Below are positions 23,003 to 35,300 of a DNA stretch of 64,000 nt, piece by piece. This stretch comes from Larix kaempferi (lineage: Eukaryota; Streptophyta; Pinopsida; Pinales; Pinaceae). The notes beneath the pieces were generated by a model. That model was not told the origin of the DNA. It did not search any database and saw nothing but the letters and a program-made list of their open reading frames with translations. Within the stretch, counting starts at the first letter, position 1, and each line of letters opens with the position of its first letter. Made by a program: the position numbers and the translations under genes. Where the stretch lies: contig BSBM01000597.1 of assembly GCA_027924585.1 (NCBI GenBank), forward strand, positions 1,137,501-1,201,500, in the 5' to 3' direction.

Positions 23003-26000
23003 GTAAATTTTGTTCTCTTATTTGAATACTTGATTTATAAAATAGACAGTAGACATTATCAGATATGTAGGATCTTCTTGCATCTGCAATGAGCAGAGTT
23101 GCGTTCCGATCTCCATTGCATTTGAGTGTATGCAGTTCTCAAACGATGCCATTGTACCCGATTTGAATTCACAACATCTGGCTGGTAAGAGTGGCCTTTG
23201 AGCAGTTTTTGGAGTTATGGGGAATCGAATTGGGAGCCATCAAATAGAAATAGGGCCTCAACCTATAGAAAGATCCCCGGTTCTTATGTTCAAGTGCTTT
23301 AGAGAATGTAATTTGAGGTTTGCAAAAGAAAGGGCAATTATTTTCATTCGATTGGGAAGGGATTGTAGGAGTGAAGTCATGGCAATGACAATGTAGGCAT
23401 CGGAAATGATTTGGGCCCCTGTTCACCGAACCCGTTGCATTGTGCAGGTAGGGATTTTATGGGTTTGCGTTTTCATTTGCATTTGCGTCTCCATTAAATG
23501 GTTCCCATGAACACCTTGTTGGAAATTGCTGCTTTGACCCCCTCGCTATGCAGAATCGATCAGTTAGGACCTTTCTTTAGTATTATGATTAGCTCTCACG
23601 GGAATGGGAATGGTTCATGCATTAATGACTTACTCTACATAGACAATTCCAAAAATGATATTTCATGTACACATAGATAATCCAAAAATTTACATTTCAT
23701 ATGTTACTCTATGTAGATAATCCCAAAAACGATATTTCATATGCTAGACGTCTGAAGCCCCCAAAGCTGAAATGTTACATAATGCCACATCCTAATCTGG
23801 ATCTAATTGAACCAATGGGCTTTAATAAAACTAGTCCTTTGAAATTTTGACAGCATCAAACATTTATAGTGCATCCTTGTGCAATATATTTCCTCTTAAT
23901 AGTTTTTGAAAATTTTCAGTTTAGCCCAACTAAAACTTACATCAATAGGTTTTGTATTTTGCCCAAGCTGCAAATTTCACAATAGGTTCTACTGACTATG
24001 CTGTCGGGATTTACTGTTGTGGGGGGAAGTTACCTCAGTTGGGATAGTTATTGGTATTAATGCCACTTGGTATAAATTGACAAGGGAATCAAGCCGAGTA
24101 AAGGCTAATCTAACGAGTCAGACCATAGTTGTAAGTTTGTGACCTGTTGGTGGTTTTCTATGTGGTGTCCAGAAAGGTGTTAACATAATAAATTGTGTTT
24201 GCTTCAAGCCATGTAAAATCTTACGATACTTTCAAACATCAAGGAATGAAAACAAGAGGTCTTAACCTTTTTGAATAGTTTAACAGGTGCTTGAAATCCA
24301 TGTTTTGTTTATATAAATTCAATCAATTTCAATAATCTTTTATCAACAAGTTTCATGGTTAAGTTGGCCTGCATGGCCCCGCATGAGGCAGGCTCTAGTA
24401 TGTCTAGAGGTTGACCTACTATCCTATGTATCTGGATATAGTACCATCTCACATGGGCAGTTTAATTAAGAGCAATTGAAGAATATTCTCACTATAATCT
24501 GTTAAACTCTATTTTCATTGTTAAGAACATGAAATATATTTAATAATTATATCCAACATATCGCACTGAAAGAATATGCTATTGAATAGTAAGACTGCAT
24601 CTAAATTTAAATGGATTCAAAGAGTGCCTCCAGAATACCAATTAAAATCCTCGCCAGGAGGCATCTCCATGAAAAAATTTCTCAAGTCCAATCCATGTCA
24701 ATTAGAAATAAGACGTGAGTGAGTATGTATAGCCTTATGCATCTTACAATAATATCTTCATGTTGCTGAAGGACATGAATGCTTCATAAACAAACATTAG
24801 CAGAGCTTACACATTAAATTTTGGAGCAAGGTATATCTGTAACAAATTCCAAACTACCTCTAATACATAATATTATAATGTTGATTCATAGGGGCAAAAA
24901 TAAAAATAACAAAAATTATCCTATTGTGGTGATCACAATGTGCATATGTCTATTAACACAAATTGTCATCTAAGCTTATGCTTTCATAGGTGATCTTCCA
25001 TTTCTCTTTATTGGATCAAAATACCTCTTGCTCTTCACAACAAAAGATGAATTAAGGTGGGTGCACTTCTGAGGTAAAATCCAGAGGCTGATTGCTTGTA
25101 ACGGCATCCCATAATAACCCCCCTTCAGCAGATGACTCCTTCCTCAACAAATCCAAAGGGAAACTTGAAGGTAGATACCCTTCATGGCATATTAATCTTC
25201 AAAATAGGCATAAATATCTATGTCCATGTATGATCTGAGGCTACTTCGAGGACTGAAGGTTGATGCAAGGGTGTTCAGCTCCCTGCATATGTTGACGCCC
25301 TCCATCCAAAAGCATGAAATGAGGACCAGGAGAGGTGGCATGGCCCTAAATGCTCCCAACATCAGAATTTCAAGTAATTTCTACCTCCACTTGAAATCAT
25401 TTTAACACTTTTTAAATGCTTCATTGCTAGAAGCTACAAGCTTGGCAAAAAATCATGAAAGCACCCACTAAAAAGTGCCTCCTCGGTGTGTAGTTTTGTT
25501 CCTTCAAAAGATTTGATTTTTTGGATGTCGAAATTGAAACCCTTCTATGCCACAAGAAGCACCAATCCAAATCTTTCTTGAAGCATCAACCTTGGCCCCA
25601 AAATGATATCAAAAGAGGTCTCAATTATGTAAACAAATACTATCACTTAATACCCTCCCTTTTGTCCCTAGAGCATGGATTAGACCTTGAAAACTATTCA
25701 TGGTGTGTTAAACCTCAACATGAACACGATATCTTACTTGTATTCTAAATTTTCTTTATTTAGGGCTCTTATGGAGGAATTAGGCACCATGTAAGAACCA
25801 TAAGTTTTATAGAATTTTTTAATGAATTAAGACCCCAACTTTGGCCCTATAACAAGAAATAGACCTTAAGAATGATGTACATCCCTTGAATCCATTACAT
25901 CATTAATATCACCTTAGAATGTAAGTTTTGACCCTAAACCTTGGAAAATGCAAGTGAATCAAGATATTACTTGATTCACTAGCATTTTTAAATGGAGATG

Positions 26001-26034
26001 TCCCTTATCCCATTTAATATCGATATCCGCTTTA
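23003..26034. other. CACTA interior, no gene recognised
   Basis: No motif-bearing coding sequence seen. Small near-duplicates occur, such as GATAATCC(A/C)AAAA and TTTCATATG around 23640-23750. Confidence 0.4.
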
Positions 26035-26232
26035 ATATTTTAGGGATATCCTTTATCCCCTTTTAAATTTTAATAACAAAAGGACTAAGCAGGTATTTGG
26101 TTTCTTCTAGACGGGGAGGTTTAAATGGTATTTAATATATTTTAGGGATATCCTTTCTCCCCTTTTAAATTTTATTAACAAAAGGAGTAAGCAGGTATTT
26201 AGTTTCTTCTAGAAAGGGAGTTTTAAATGGTA
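26035..26232. repeat. Tandem duplication, 102-bp unit
   Basis: TTTAGGGATATCCTTT starts at 26039 and 26141. The two copies run through TTTCTTCTAGA and GGGAG(G/T)TTTAAATGGTAT with few differences. Confidence 0.9.
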
Positions 26233-27904
26233 TAGAAAGGGAAAATAGAATATCTTAACTCATCTTCAAGGAGTCCAAGGTAACAATGGGTAACAATGGA
26301 CTGGCTTAATCGCAGGTACGCCAAAGTAACAATCGGCTGGTTTAATGGCAAAACTACGATGGGAACTTCAACTTCTCTTGCCTCTTTCACACGCATATCT
26401 TTCAGCAACATACCTCAAAAGCTGATTCATCTTCTAGAGGAGGTGCATCTGGAGGCTTTAATGATGAAATTACTTCAGGACAACGGGTGCTTTCTTAGAA
26501 CATCCTCCCTATCAATTTCTGTTAACACAAATGCATCTCGCTTTTTTATTTGGTATTCTGCTAGTTGACATTTGATTTTTTATTACAAGTTTGAGTGATG
26601 GGTAGCTTTTTCTACTTCAAAATGGCCTTTTGAGAGTATTGATAAGGCAGTGCCCGTGTATCTAAGGTGTAATAGTTCTGGGTTTTGGGATTTTGCTGTT
26701 TTGATGATAATGCTGATCTTTGTGTTTCTGTGGGTTTGTGTTCTACAGTATTGTTCTGTGCCTCAACACAAGTACCAAATGTAATTTGTTTTTTCATGTC
26801 ATATTTATTCTTTTTCCGAGGAAGTAAGAAAAAACAAAAAGAAACAGAATAAAAGTGTATTTTTTGGACGACCTAAATCATCGATGGTGATGGCGGCGTT
26901 TCAATTCTGCATTGTTTTAATTTTGATTTTCGGTTGGTGAAGATCCAGGCTCAACCATAAACCCCATTTCGTTGGCCACATTCTCATTGTGTCTTGGTAG
27001 AGGTTGACTTCACCTTAAAGAGAAAACAGACCTTCCCTCTTTGTGGATCAACGCATCCAACCCCTGGCCCATATAGGCATGGACTCAATCGTACAATGGT
27101 TACTGAAGCCACGGGAATTCCTATTGTGACGAGCCACACTTTGGTGATGAACTGCAAATCTAGGGTTGCAACTGTCTGTAGATCCACAAAGGCGATTTTA
27201 ACAACTAGTGAGAGATCTGCACAGTGTCGAGGGTCAAGGATGTTAGCAACGCTTGTATGACAAGATGGTAAAGGAAATGTGCCCTGCAAATCGCATAGTT
27301 TGAGTTGACAAAGATTGTGAGTGGGTCAAAAAGCTATAAACTAAATTCGCTGATGGAAACGAACTAACAACCTAGACTGCAACTGCAACGAATATGTCAT
27401 CAACAAGTAACAATCAATTAACTGCATAAGTTACTACCCAACTCAAAAGTCCATAAACTCCACAAATAATGGATAATCCTCTCATTTACAAGTAAATGAC
27501 CAACTAAGTTTGTTGTTTTATGGGCACACTATTTTCCCTTCTGCAAATTAAGACTCAACTTACTACCCAACTCAAAAGTTTTTAAATTTAGTGACAAAGC
27601 ATTGGATAATATCAAGACAATCAATAGAAAAATAACTTGGAAGATAGGTCATTGCTCTTGGGAAATGGTTCCATACAGTTAAAACAACCTTAATATTGAC
27701 ATGCTCTGAAGGAGGACGAAATTTCTTTGCAACCAATAAAGCAGGAAAGAGATTACTTTTCCACCGATAAAGCAGAAAATTGAGTGTCCAGTTTTTACTA
27801 GTTTAACTTTCTTGCATTAGCAACCAATTCAAACAGACATCTGGTTTGAAAAGAGATATTAGCCAGCTTCAATAATTAACAAAATGAATAAAGCTCACAT
27901 GGAA
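26233..27904. other. CACTA interior, no gene recognised
   Basis: Open frames of 60-100 codons on both strands (26296-26568, 26984-27289) overlap each other and show no known motif. Confidence 0.4.
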
Positions 27905-28065
27905 AAAACAGCACCAGAGACGTATCAAACTAAAGTGGTGACATCATAAGCTCGATAAAATTTAAGGTTTTCATGGAAAGAGCTCCCGAGAGCAAAAACA
28001 ACACCAGAGGTATATCAAACTAAAGTGGTGACATCATCAGCTTGATAAACTCAAGGTTCCTAGAG
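27905..28065. repeat. Diverged tandem duplication, about 90-bp unit
   Basis: Two copies of ATCAAACTAAAGTGGTGACA with flanking CACCAGAG and AAGGTT(T/C)(T/C), starting near 27909 and 27999. Confidence 0.8.
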
Positions 28066-29344
28066 CTTGAATGCTAGATTCATCTTCAAAACCAATAGGG
28101 ATTTACAATATACCTCAAATTCCACCTTGGGATAAGAATTAAAGAATGAAGAAAGTTCAGAACGGTTTTGACAGCTCTTGAGAGTGGAAGAAAACATGGA
28201 GGAAAGTGAAGAAACAGAGGAAGTTCAATTCAGACTGGAAGCTGAAGGACTTTGGCAGCCCTTGGGAGTGGCCCCTTTTACAAATGAGGGAAATAACGTA
28301 TGTATGCAGAAGGATCTAAAGTATAAAGACAGACAGTTCTCATCACTCTGGCAATGTATGTGGAAATTTATGGAGATATTCAGGCAAGACAACCAAGATA
28401 ATTTAGGTAAGACAACCAAGATACCAAATCTGTTGCAAATGGATTTGGTGCAAAATGGGGAGACCAAGGGAGAATGCTTTTCACTGCACATTGTTGCATA
28501 GGGATTTTAATGCAACAGAGTTAACAGAACAATTGGTAAGGAGACAACCCCCTAGATGCTCAATCTGTTGGTGGGGAGAAGGTGATGTTAGTCCTATCTT
28601 CTGTTGTATAGTTAATTCAAAGACTATGGAAGCCTTCACTAGAGGTCTTTGACTCGGAGTCTTAGGTAGAGGACATTAACAATTTAACATCAAAATGGTT
28701 ATTGTGGATTGACATGACTCAGCTAGGATAATGTGCTCCTCATGGGCAGAAGATCATATTCCAATATGCTCTATTTCTTTCTAGAAAAGGTCCTAAGGCT
28801 TGACAGTTAGGCGTAATAATCAACCATTCTAATGTCTCATGAACTTACAGTTAGGCCTAAACCACCTTATGTTTCAGCATAATACTGTCTGACCAATTAC
28901 CTAGAGGTAAGCCCCTAGAATCAACACCTTTGCTCCAATGGAAACTTCTCAAAATCTTATCTAATAAGGCATAGTTCACATAGTATGAAACTAGTGAGAG
29001 AAGTATACATGTCCAAAACTCCAACATCCTAGATACGGATTTGATTTTACAAGTATGAGGAAGGTTACACTTGCACCATTTTAGGGTCTTAACCTTGTTT
29101 CTTTTTCTAAAATCAAGTTCCACATATTACCAAGAGAAACAACTACATCGAAAGGGATTCCCAAGGAATGGGTGGTTTATCATATTCTTAAAATTGCATA
29201 TTTTGATATATTAACCCAAAAAAAAGGTTCTTGATCAATGCATATGATTGTTAATAACATGGTGTAGGTGACTTGTATATATTGCCTGTAAATCTCCTCT
29301 CTTGTAATCTTCTTAAGCTCTTACTTGGTCGACAAGAGATGATC
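28066..29344. other. CACTA interior, no gene recognised
   Basis: A frame of 107 codons at 28178-28501 (plus), Glu-rich at its start, matches nothing I know. I see nothing else. Confidence 0.35.
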
Positions 29345-30050
29345 GGGGGCATCAAGAGAGTATCAAAATGGATTCCCACAGGCCGTAGGAGACATGTAAC
29401 ATCGACAAACCAACAATGATTTTGCTATGAGAAATTGGCTTAAGGATATGGCCTTCGAGGAGTAATAGGCAAGATAAGGGTATCGAGCTTGCCTAGCAAT
29501 CAAATTTTCAAAGCTTTAAATGCGGTGAACAAGAGATGCAAGTTTGAAAATGGATTCAATCTTGAAAAAGTGGGCCACGGGCCACAATTTCCACATGTAT
29601 AATGGGTTAGGAGATTGTCCTCTTGCTTATAATGATGCGATGAAGCGAGAGGGTATGACCTCATTCCATATTGACCTAATTTGACTCAAACAAACTGGGT
29701 CCGTCAAGAGAGTAGCAAAATGGGGGAACATGATACATTGAGATGCCCACAAATGGCAGGAGCCATGTAACATAGACAAACCAATAAAGTTTTTTTTGGA
29801 CAAATTGGCCAAGGATATGGTTTTTGGGGAGCAATAAGGAAGCTAAGGGTATTGAGCTTGATCAATATCCAAATATACAAAGCTTTGAATGTGGTGAACA
29901 AGAGATACAAGTCTAAAAGGATTTAGTCTTGAAAGGGTGGGTCACAAATTCCACATGGATAATGAGCTAGGGTATTGTCTTCTTTCTTTTGATGATGTGG
30001 TGAGGCGAGGGGGTTTGGATTCTCTTAATCTTGACCCAATCTAAATTCAG
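29345..30050. repeat. Direct duplication of about 350 bp
   Basis: CAAGAGAGTA(T/G)CAAAATGG occurs at 29353 and 29705, offset 352. Similarity continues through GACATGTAACAT(C/A)GACAAACCAA, AAGCTTT(A/G)AATG(C/T)GGTGAACAAGAGAT and TCCACATG(T/G)ATAATG. The copies are clearly diverged. The translation has many stops; ancestry is unknown. Confidence 0.8.
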
Positions 30051-31030
30051 CGAATATGGTCCTCGAGCCTTCGAGCCATAATGGACCATAGGTTTGATAA
30101 TGGTATTTGGCGGATCCATCTTGGATCATATGTCTTGAAAAATATTTTGGAAGCAATATCTCTTGAGAAGAGCAAGGGAGCCATACCCCTTGTTTATTTG
30201 GAGTTGGAGAGCCTTCTGCATACAAAATATGGGCCTTGGAAATTGAACCTCCAAATATGTGTAGGATTGGGGGATCTTAATGTCTCCCTTGTAAAATAGA
30301 AGTGATAGTCTAGAACATTTTTTGACCTATTGAATATCATAACCTTGGTTTTACATAGGTTGACCATTAACTATCAAAGATCACATAAATGAGCCAAGGC
30401 ATCTAATAGTCTTTCAATACCCTCTAGGGTGGAGGACAAGAAAACCACATTGTGGTAATTTTCAAGCCCTAGGTGATTGTTGTACTATGCTTTTTTACTC
30501 AATAAATCAAATCTTGAATTTATTTAATAACAGAGATAAATTTTTTGAACATGCAACATTCACACAAATGCTTGGAAAATTTAAGTAGCAGAAACAATAA
30601 TAATTTTTGAGGTACGTAGGAAATTTGTTCTTCAAATCAACTTATCATTAATCATCAAAGCTTATAAGGACACCTCGAAATTGAGGTTTTAAGCTTGTTG
30701 AAAGAGAAAACTGGTCTGAGACACAACACCTTTCACACCTCTGTATGGCTGTACGACCCTGTATGGCCTGCCTGTACGGTTGTATGGATCCGTACGGTTG
30801 TATGTATTTTTGTACGACTGTATAGAATTTCGTATGACTACATAGAATCATTGGTGAGACCGTATTCCTTGATATGCAATCCCTACAAATCAATCTTCTC
30901 ATTGTTTCCCTGTTTTCCCCTCTTCCTTGGCCTCTTTCTTTTCCTTTAGACACAATTGTCTTCATGAATAATGAATGTGTCTTTACCCTCTACTTTGACT
31001 TGCCTTTATACTTTCACTGCAACCCTAATC
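30051..31030. other. Flank of copia-1, no gene recognised
   Basis: No supportable gene. A short run of diverged GTA(C/T)G(A/G)(C/T)(C/T)GTATG units lies near 30740-30860. Confidence 0.4.
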
Positions 31031-31035
31031 TACCA

Positions 31036-32261
31036 TGTTAGTTTTTATACCAAGGTCGAGTTCCCCTAGTGACTTGCCTAAGTCACTAAGTATGGGGTGG
31101 TGGGACCCTCACTTTAAGTGATTATTTAATGAGACTTTAATGTCATTTTTATCCTAAGTCTAAAAGTGAATGAGAAATTTATTACTTAAGTGATTTAATT
31201 AATAAAGTGTACTCTCATTTAATCTGGGCCATTGATTAGATTTAATCTCAGCCCTTGATTTAAAGATGCCTTTAGGGTTGGATAAAAAGGTAGAGGGAGG
31301 CAGATTACATTCATTATTGTTGAGTGAATGAAGAGAAGGGAGAGAGGTCGAGAGCTTGAAGGAGGTCGAGTTTGAAGGAGGCGCAGGTACTGAAGTTTGT
31401 CTGCAAGTTTCAGGCACGGGTTTCTAGATTCTTACTTCAGCATTGGCTCAGACATCGAGGGTTGCTTCAGGCATATATAACCAGCACTATCCAATAGACA
31501 GCTGGTGGCTACAGTACTTAACAGGGATGAAGGTACAGCAGGGTTAGGGCACGAGTTAGTACATAAACTGGGCACGAGTTAGCAGACATCTGGGCACGAG
31601 TTTCTGGGTACAAGTTTCCATAAATTCTGGGCACATTTCTCAATAGAATCTGAGCACATTATCCCAGGCATTCTGCACACAGTTCGAGTACAATCTGGGC
31701 ACATTCTCTTTGGGTTTCAGCGTTAATTTGAGGAGAAATCTGAGCACAGATTCGTGGTGCTGCAACCTGTCTGAATCATTTTTGGGCTCAGCTTTGAGAC
31801 TGCTTCAGCACTGTTTATTCCAAGTGTTCCTTACAATTCAGAGCCTGTACTTTCTACACATTTCTCGAGGCACTTTCAGCACTGCTGGGCTGCTGATTTT
31901 TGCACAGTATTCGAGAAATCTGCTGGGTGATATTTCACCGTAGAGGTAAGTAAAATTATTTCTGCCATGATTTAATGTACTGAAGATATATGAAGCAATA
32001 AGAAACTGACTCTCTCACTCAACTGGTTTTCCCCGTGGGGGTTTTTTCCAGGGCTCGATTTGGCCAAAAACTACCGTGTCAAATTTGTGTGTGAATGTTT
32101 TGTAAATTAGCTTGCAGCCTGTATTTGCTTTCAGTGTGTGTTTACTCTTCACTTTATTTTGGCATTAAGTAGCTTACAGCCAATGCACAACAGGGCTGTA
32201 AGTGAAAACCACTTATAAATTGGCATTAAACCAGCAGGCGCTAGAAGGCAGAAAATCTACA
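31036..32261 (+). repeat. Copia-1 5' LTR
   Basis: Begins TGTTAGTTTTTATACC and ends AGAAAATCTACA. TATATAA at 31474-31480 is a plausible promoter TATA box. The sequence downstream is rich in a GGGCACGAGTT / CTGGGCAC(A/G) motif (31555-31700). Confidence 0.97.
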
Positions 32262-32273
32262 TGGTATCAGAGC
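32262..32273 (+). other. Copia-1 primer binding site
   Basis: TGGTATCAGAGC immediately follows the 5' LTR and is complementary to the 3' end of plant initiator tRNA-Met. Confidence 0.97.
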
Positions 32274-32385
32274 GCAGGGGGCAGAACTAAAACTAATTTG
32301 CAGACACCCATAAAATTTGCAGATCTCAGAAAACCAAGTGTTCTTACCTTTGATTTGGGCAGCGTTCTTTTGGACTGATTTCCAG

Positions 32386-35300
32386 ATGGCTACAGGGTTG
32401 AGGATAGAGGACAGATTGAGTGGGATGGAGAATTTTGTGCCTTGGAAGGCCAGAATTCTATTGCTGTTAGAGGAGAACGAGTTGTGGGAAGAGGTGGTGA
32501 GGAACACCACCACATACCCCATTACTATTCCAGATGGCTCAGATATGACCGCTCTTTCAGTCTTCAACAAGAAAGACTGTAAGGCTAGGAGAATCATTCT
32601 AGATGCAGTGAAGGACCACATCATCCCTCATATTTCGGGGAAGACCAAGGCACACGAGATGTGGAGTGCCTTGATCAGCTTGTATGAGAGCTCCAACGAG
32701 AACAGGAAGATGGTTCTCAAGGAGAAGCTCAAGAGTATCAAGATGACCGGAGGAGAGGGAGTCACAGCTTATCTCACCAGGATCTCAGCAGTTCGTGATG
32801 AACTAGCAGCAGTTGGTGAGGTGGTATCCCCTACAGAGTTAGTTCGCACCGCGGTCAACGGGGCTTCCAGGCCCTGGCATGCTTTTGTGCAGGCTATTGT
32901 GGGCAGGGAGAACCTTCCATCATGGGAGAGGTTGTGGGATGACTTTGTACAGGAGGAGACCAGGAGGGGTCTCGTACAGGGCAGTACATCAGGTGGTATA
33001 GCAGATGAGGAGAACGTGGCTCTCACAGCCAAAGGGAAGAAGAAGAAGGGTCCCAAGAAGCATGGGGCCAAGGGACAGCAGCAGCAGCAGCAGCCGCATC
33101 ATACACAGGGTGGGCAGAAGAAGGACTTGAGTAAAATCAAGTGCTACTGTTGTCAGGCGTTTGGGCACTATGCATCTCAGTGTCCAAACAAGAAGAGGAA
33201 GAAGGGACCAGGTCAGCAGACAACAGCCTCAGCAGAGATAGATGAGTTTGGTGACAGGTTTCAGAGGGAGTTTTCCCTTTATGCTGGACAGAGTGAGAGA
33301 GAGAGAGTTTCTTTAGCCACCAGCATTGATATGGATATGCAGGTTGAGCACTCATTGTTGACTGGGCATCAGACAGGTCCTTCCACCACTGGTACGTGGT
33401 ATATTGACAGCGGAGCTTCGAGGCACATGACAGGTACTCGTGAGTTCTTCTCCGAGTTGTCACGCACAGAGAGAGAGGTGGAGGTGGTACTTGGAGACAA
33501 CACCATAGTTAGAGCAGTGGGTCAGGGGACAGTCATATTTGAGAGGGAGTCCATGAGTCCCATGACACTGAGGGATGTGTTGTACGTCCCTGGGCTGAAG
33601 AAGAACCTTGTTTCAGTTTCCACGATTGAGGACAGGGGTCTTGGGGTTTGCTTCTCAGATGGGAGAGTGCAGATATATCCCAAGACCACAGGTGTATCTA
33701 CTCCCATGGATATTGGAGTTAGATGTGGACGACTGTACAAGCTCTTGTTTCAGCCGCAGCATGCTCTAGCACACAGCAGCAGCAGCAGCAGCAGTGAGCT
33801 GTGTGAGTTATGGCACACGAGGATGGCCCATTTACATCACCCCGCTTTGGGAGTATTGCGGAGCATGGTCACAGGTTTGCCTGATTTTGACTCAGAGCAG
33901 AGTGATGTATGCAGAGGGTGTGCTTTGGGAAAGTACACCAAGACCGTGTTTCCTACCAGTGACACGAGAGCAGCAGGTGTGCTCGATCTGATTCATACCG
34001 ACATATGTGGTCCTATGTCCTCAGTTTCCTTGAGTGGCCATGAGTACTATATCAGCTTTATTGATGACTACTCCAGGAAGACCTGGATCTACTTCTTGCG
34101 GGGCAAGAAGTCCTCACTTGTATTAGATGTCTTCCAAGGGTTCAAAGCCCTTGTGGAGAAGCAGACGGGGAGGAAGATCAGGACGTTGAGGTCAGACAAC
34201 GGGGGTGAGTACACCATCAAGGAGTTCAGTTCATTCTGCAGACAGGAGGGCATACAGCGTCAGTTGACAGTTCCCTACACTCCTGAGCAGAATGGAGTAG
34301 CAGAGAGGAAGAACAGGTCGATCCTTGGAGCAGCGAGGGCCATGCTTCATGATCAGGGATTACCATTCTTTCTGTGGGCTGAGGCCTGCAACACTGCAGT
34401 GTACCTGCAGAACAGGAGTCCCCATCGTGCCGTGGGGAGCATGACTCCAGAGGAGATGTATTCAGGCAAGAAGCCTGAGGTGAGCCACTTTCGCATATTT
34501 GGCTCTTTGACTTACTCTCACGTCCCCTCAGAGAGGAGGACGAAGTTCGAGCCCACCGCAGAGAGAGGCATCTTTGTGGGCTACGACGAGACTTCGAAGG
34601 CATATCGGCTTTACATTCCTGGCCAGAGGCGAGTTGTAGTTAGGCGGGAAGTAAAGTTTGAGGAGGAGAGGGCCTTCAGGAAGTCCAGAGAGTTAGAGCA
34701 GGAGGAGACACCAGCTCCCACACCTCAGTTGGGACAGGCTTCTTCGATACAGGTTACAGGTCCACAGGTTTCTGGGGTGACTGGATCACAGGGTACTGGC
34801 ACAGGTTCTACAGGGTCAGTGGTTCAGATTTCAGGGACAGGTACAGGGACAGGTACAGGGTTTGGCACAGGTTCAGGATCACCGGTCTCTGGCTCACAGA
34901 TTGCAGGGTCTTCTGGGACTAGTTCTTCAGCTACAGGTCCTAGGGGTGGTAGACCTCATGCTTCTGACACATCCTCAGAGGAGGTTACACCAGGTCCAGA
35001 GGAGCCTTCAAGGAAGAAGAAGCCCAAGTGGCTTCAGGACACCTTGAAGGAAGCGGAGGCATTTGGTAGACCTCAGGAGCAGATCAGGACTATTTTTGAG
35101 CCAGATAGATATGGGTCAGCCCTTGTTGCGAGTCTTCGTGACTCAGCGCCTTCTACATATGAGGAGGCTTCTCAGCATCAGGTTTGGAGAGATGCCATGA
35201 TGGAAGAGTACCATTCCATCATGAAGAATGATGCTTGGGAGATTGTACCGAGGCCTGAGGGGAAGTCAGTTGTGACTTCCAAGTGGCTCTACAAGGTCAA

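Noticed and set aside
32317-32385. Upstream ATG of copia-1 gag-pol as the true start
   Set aside because: Copia-2 has a stop in this stretch and the conserved gag N-terminus begins at MATG (32386).
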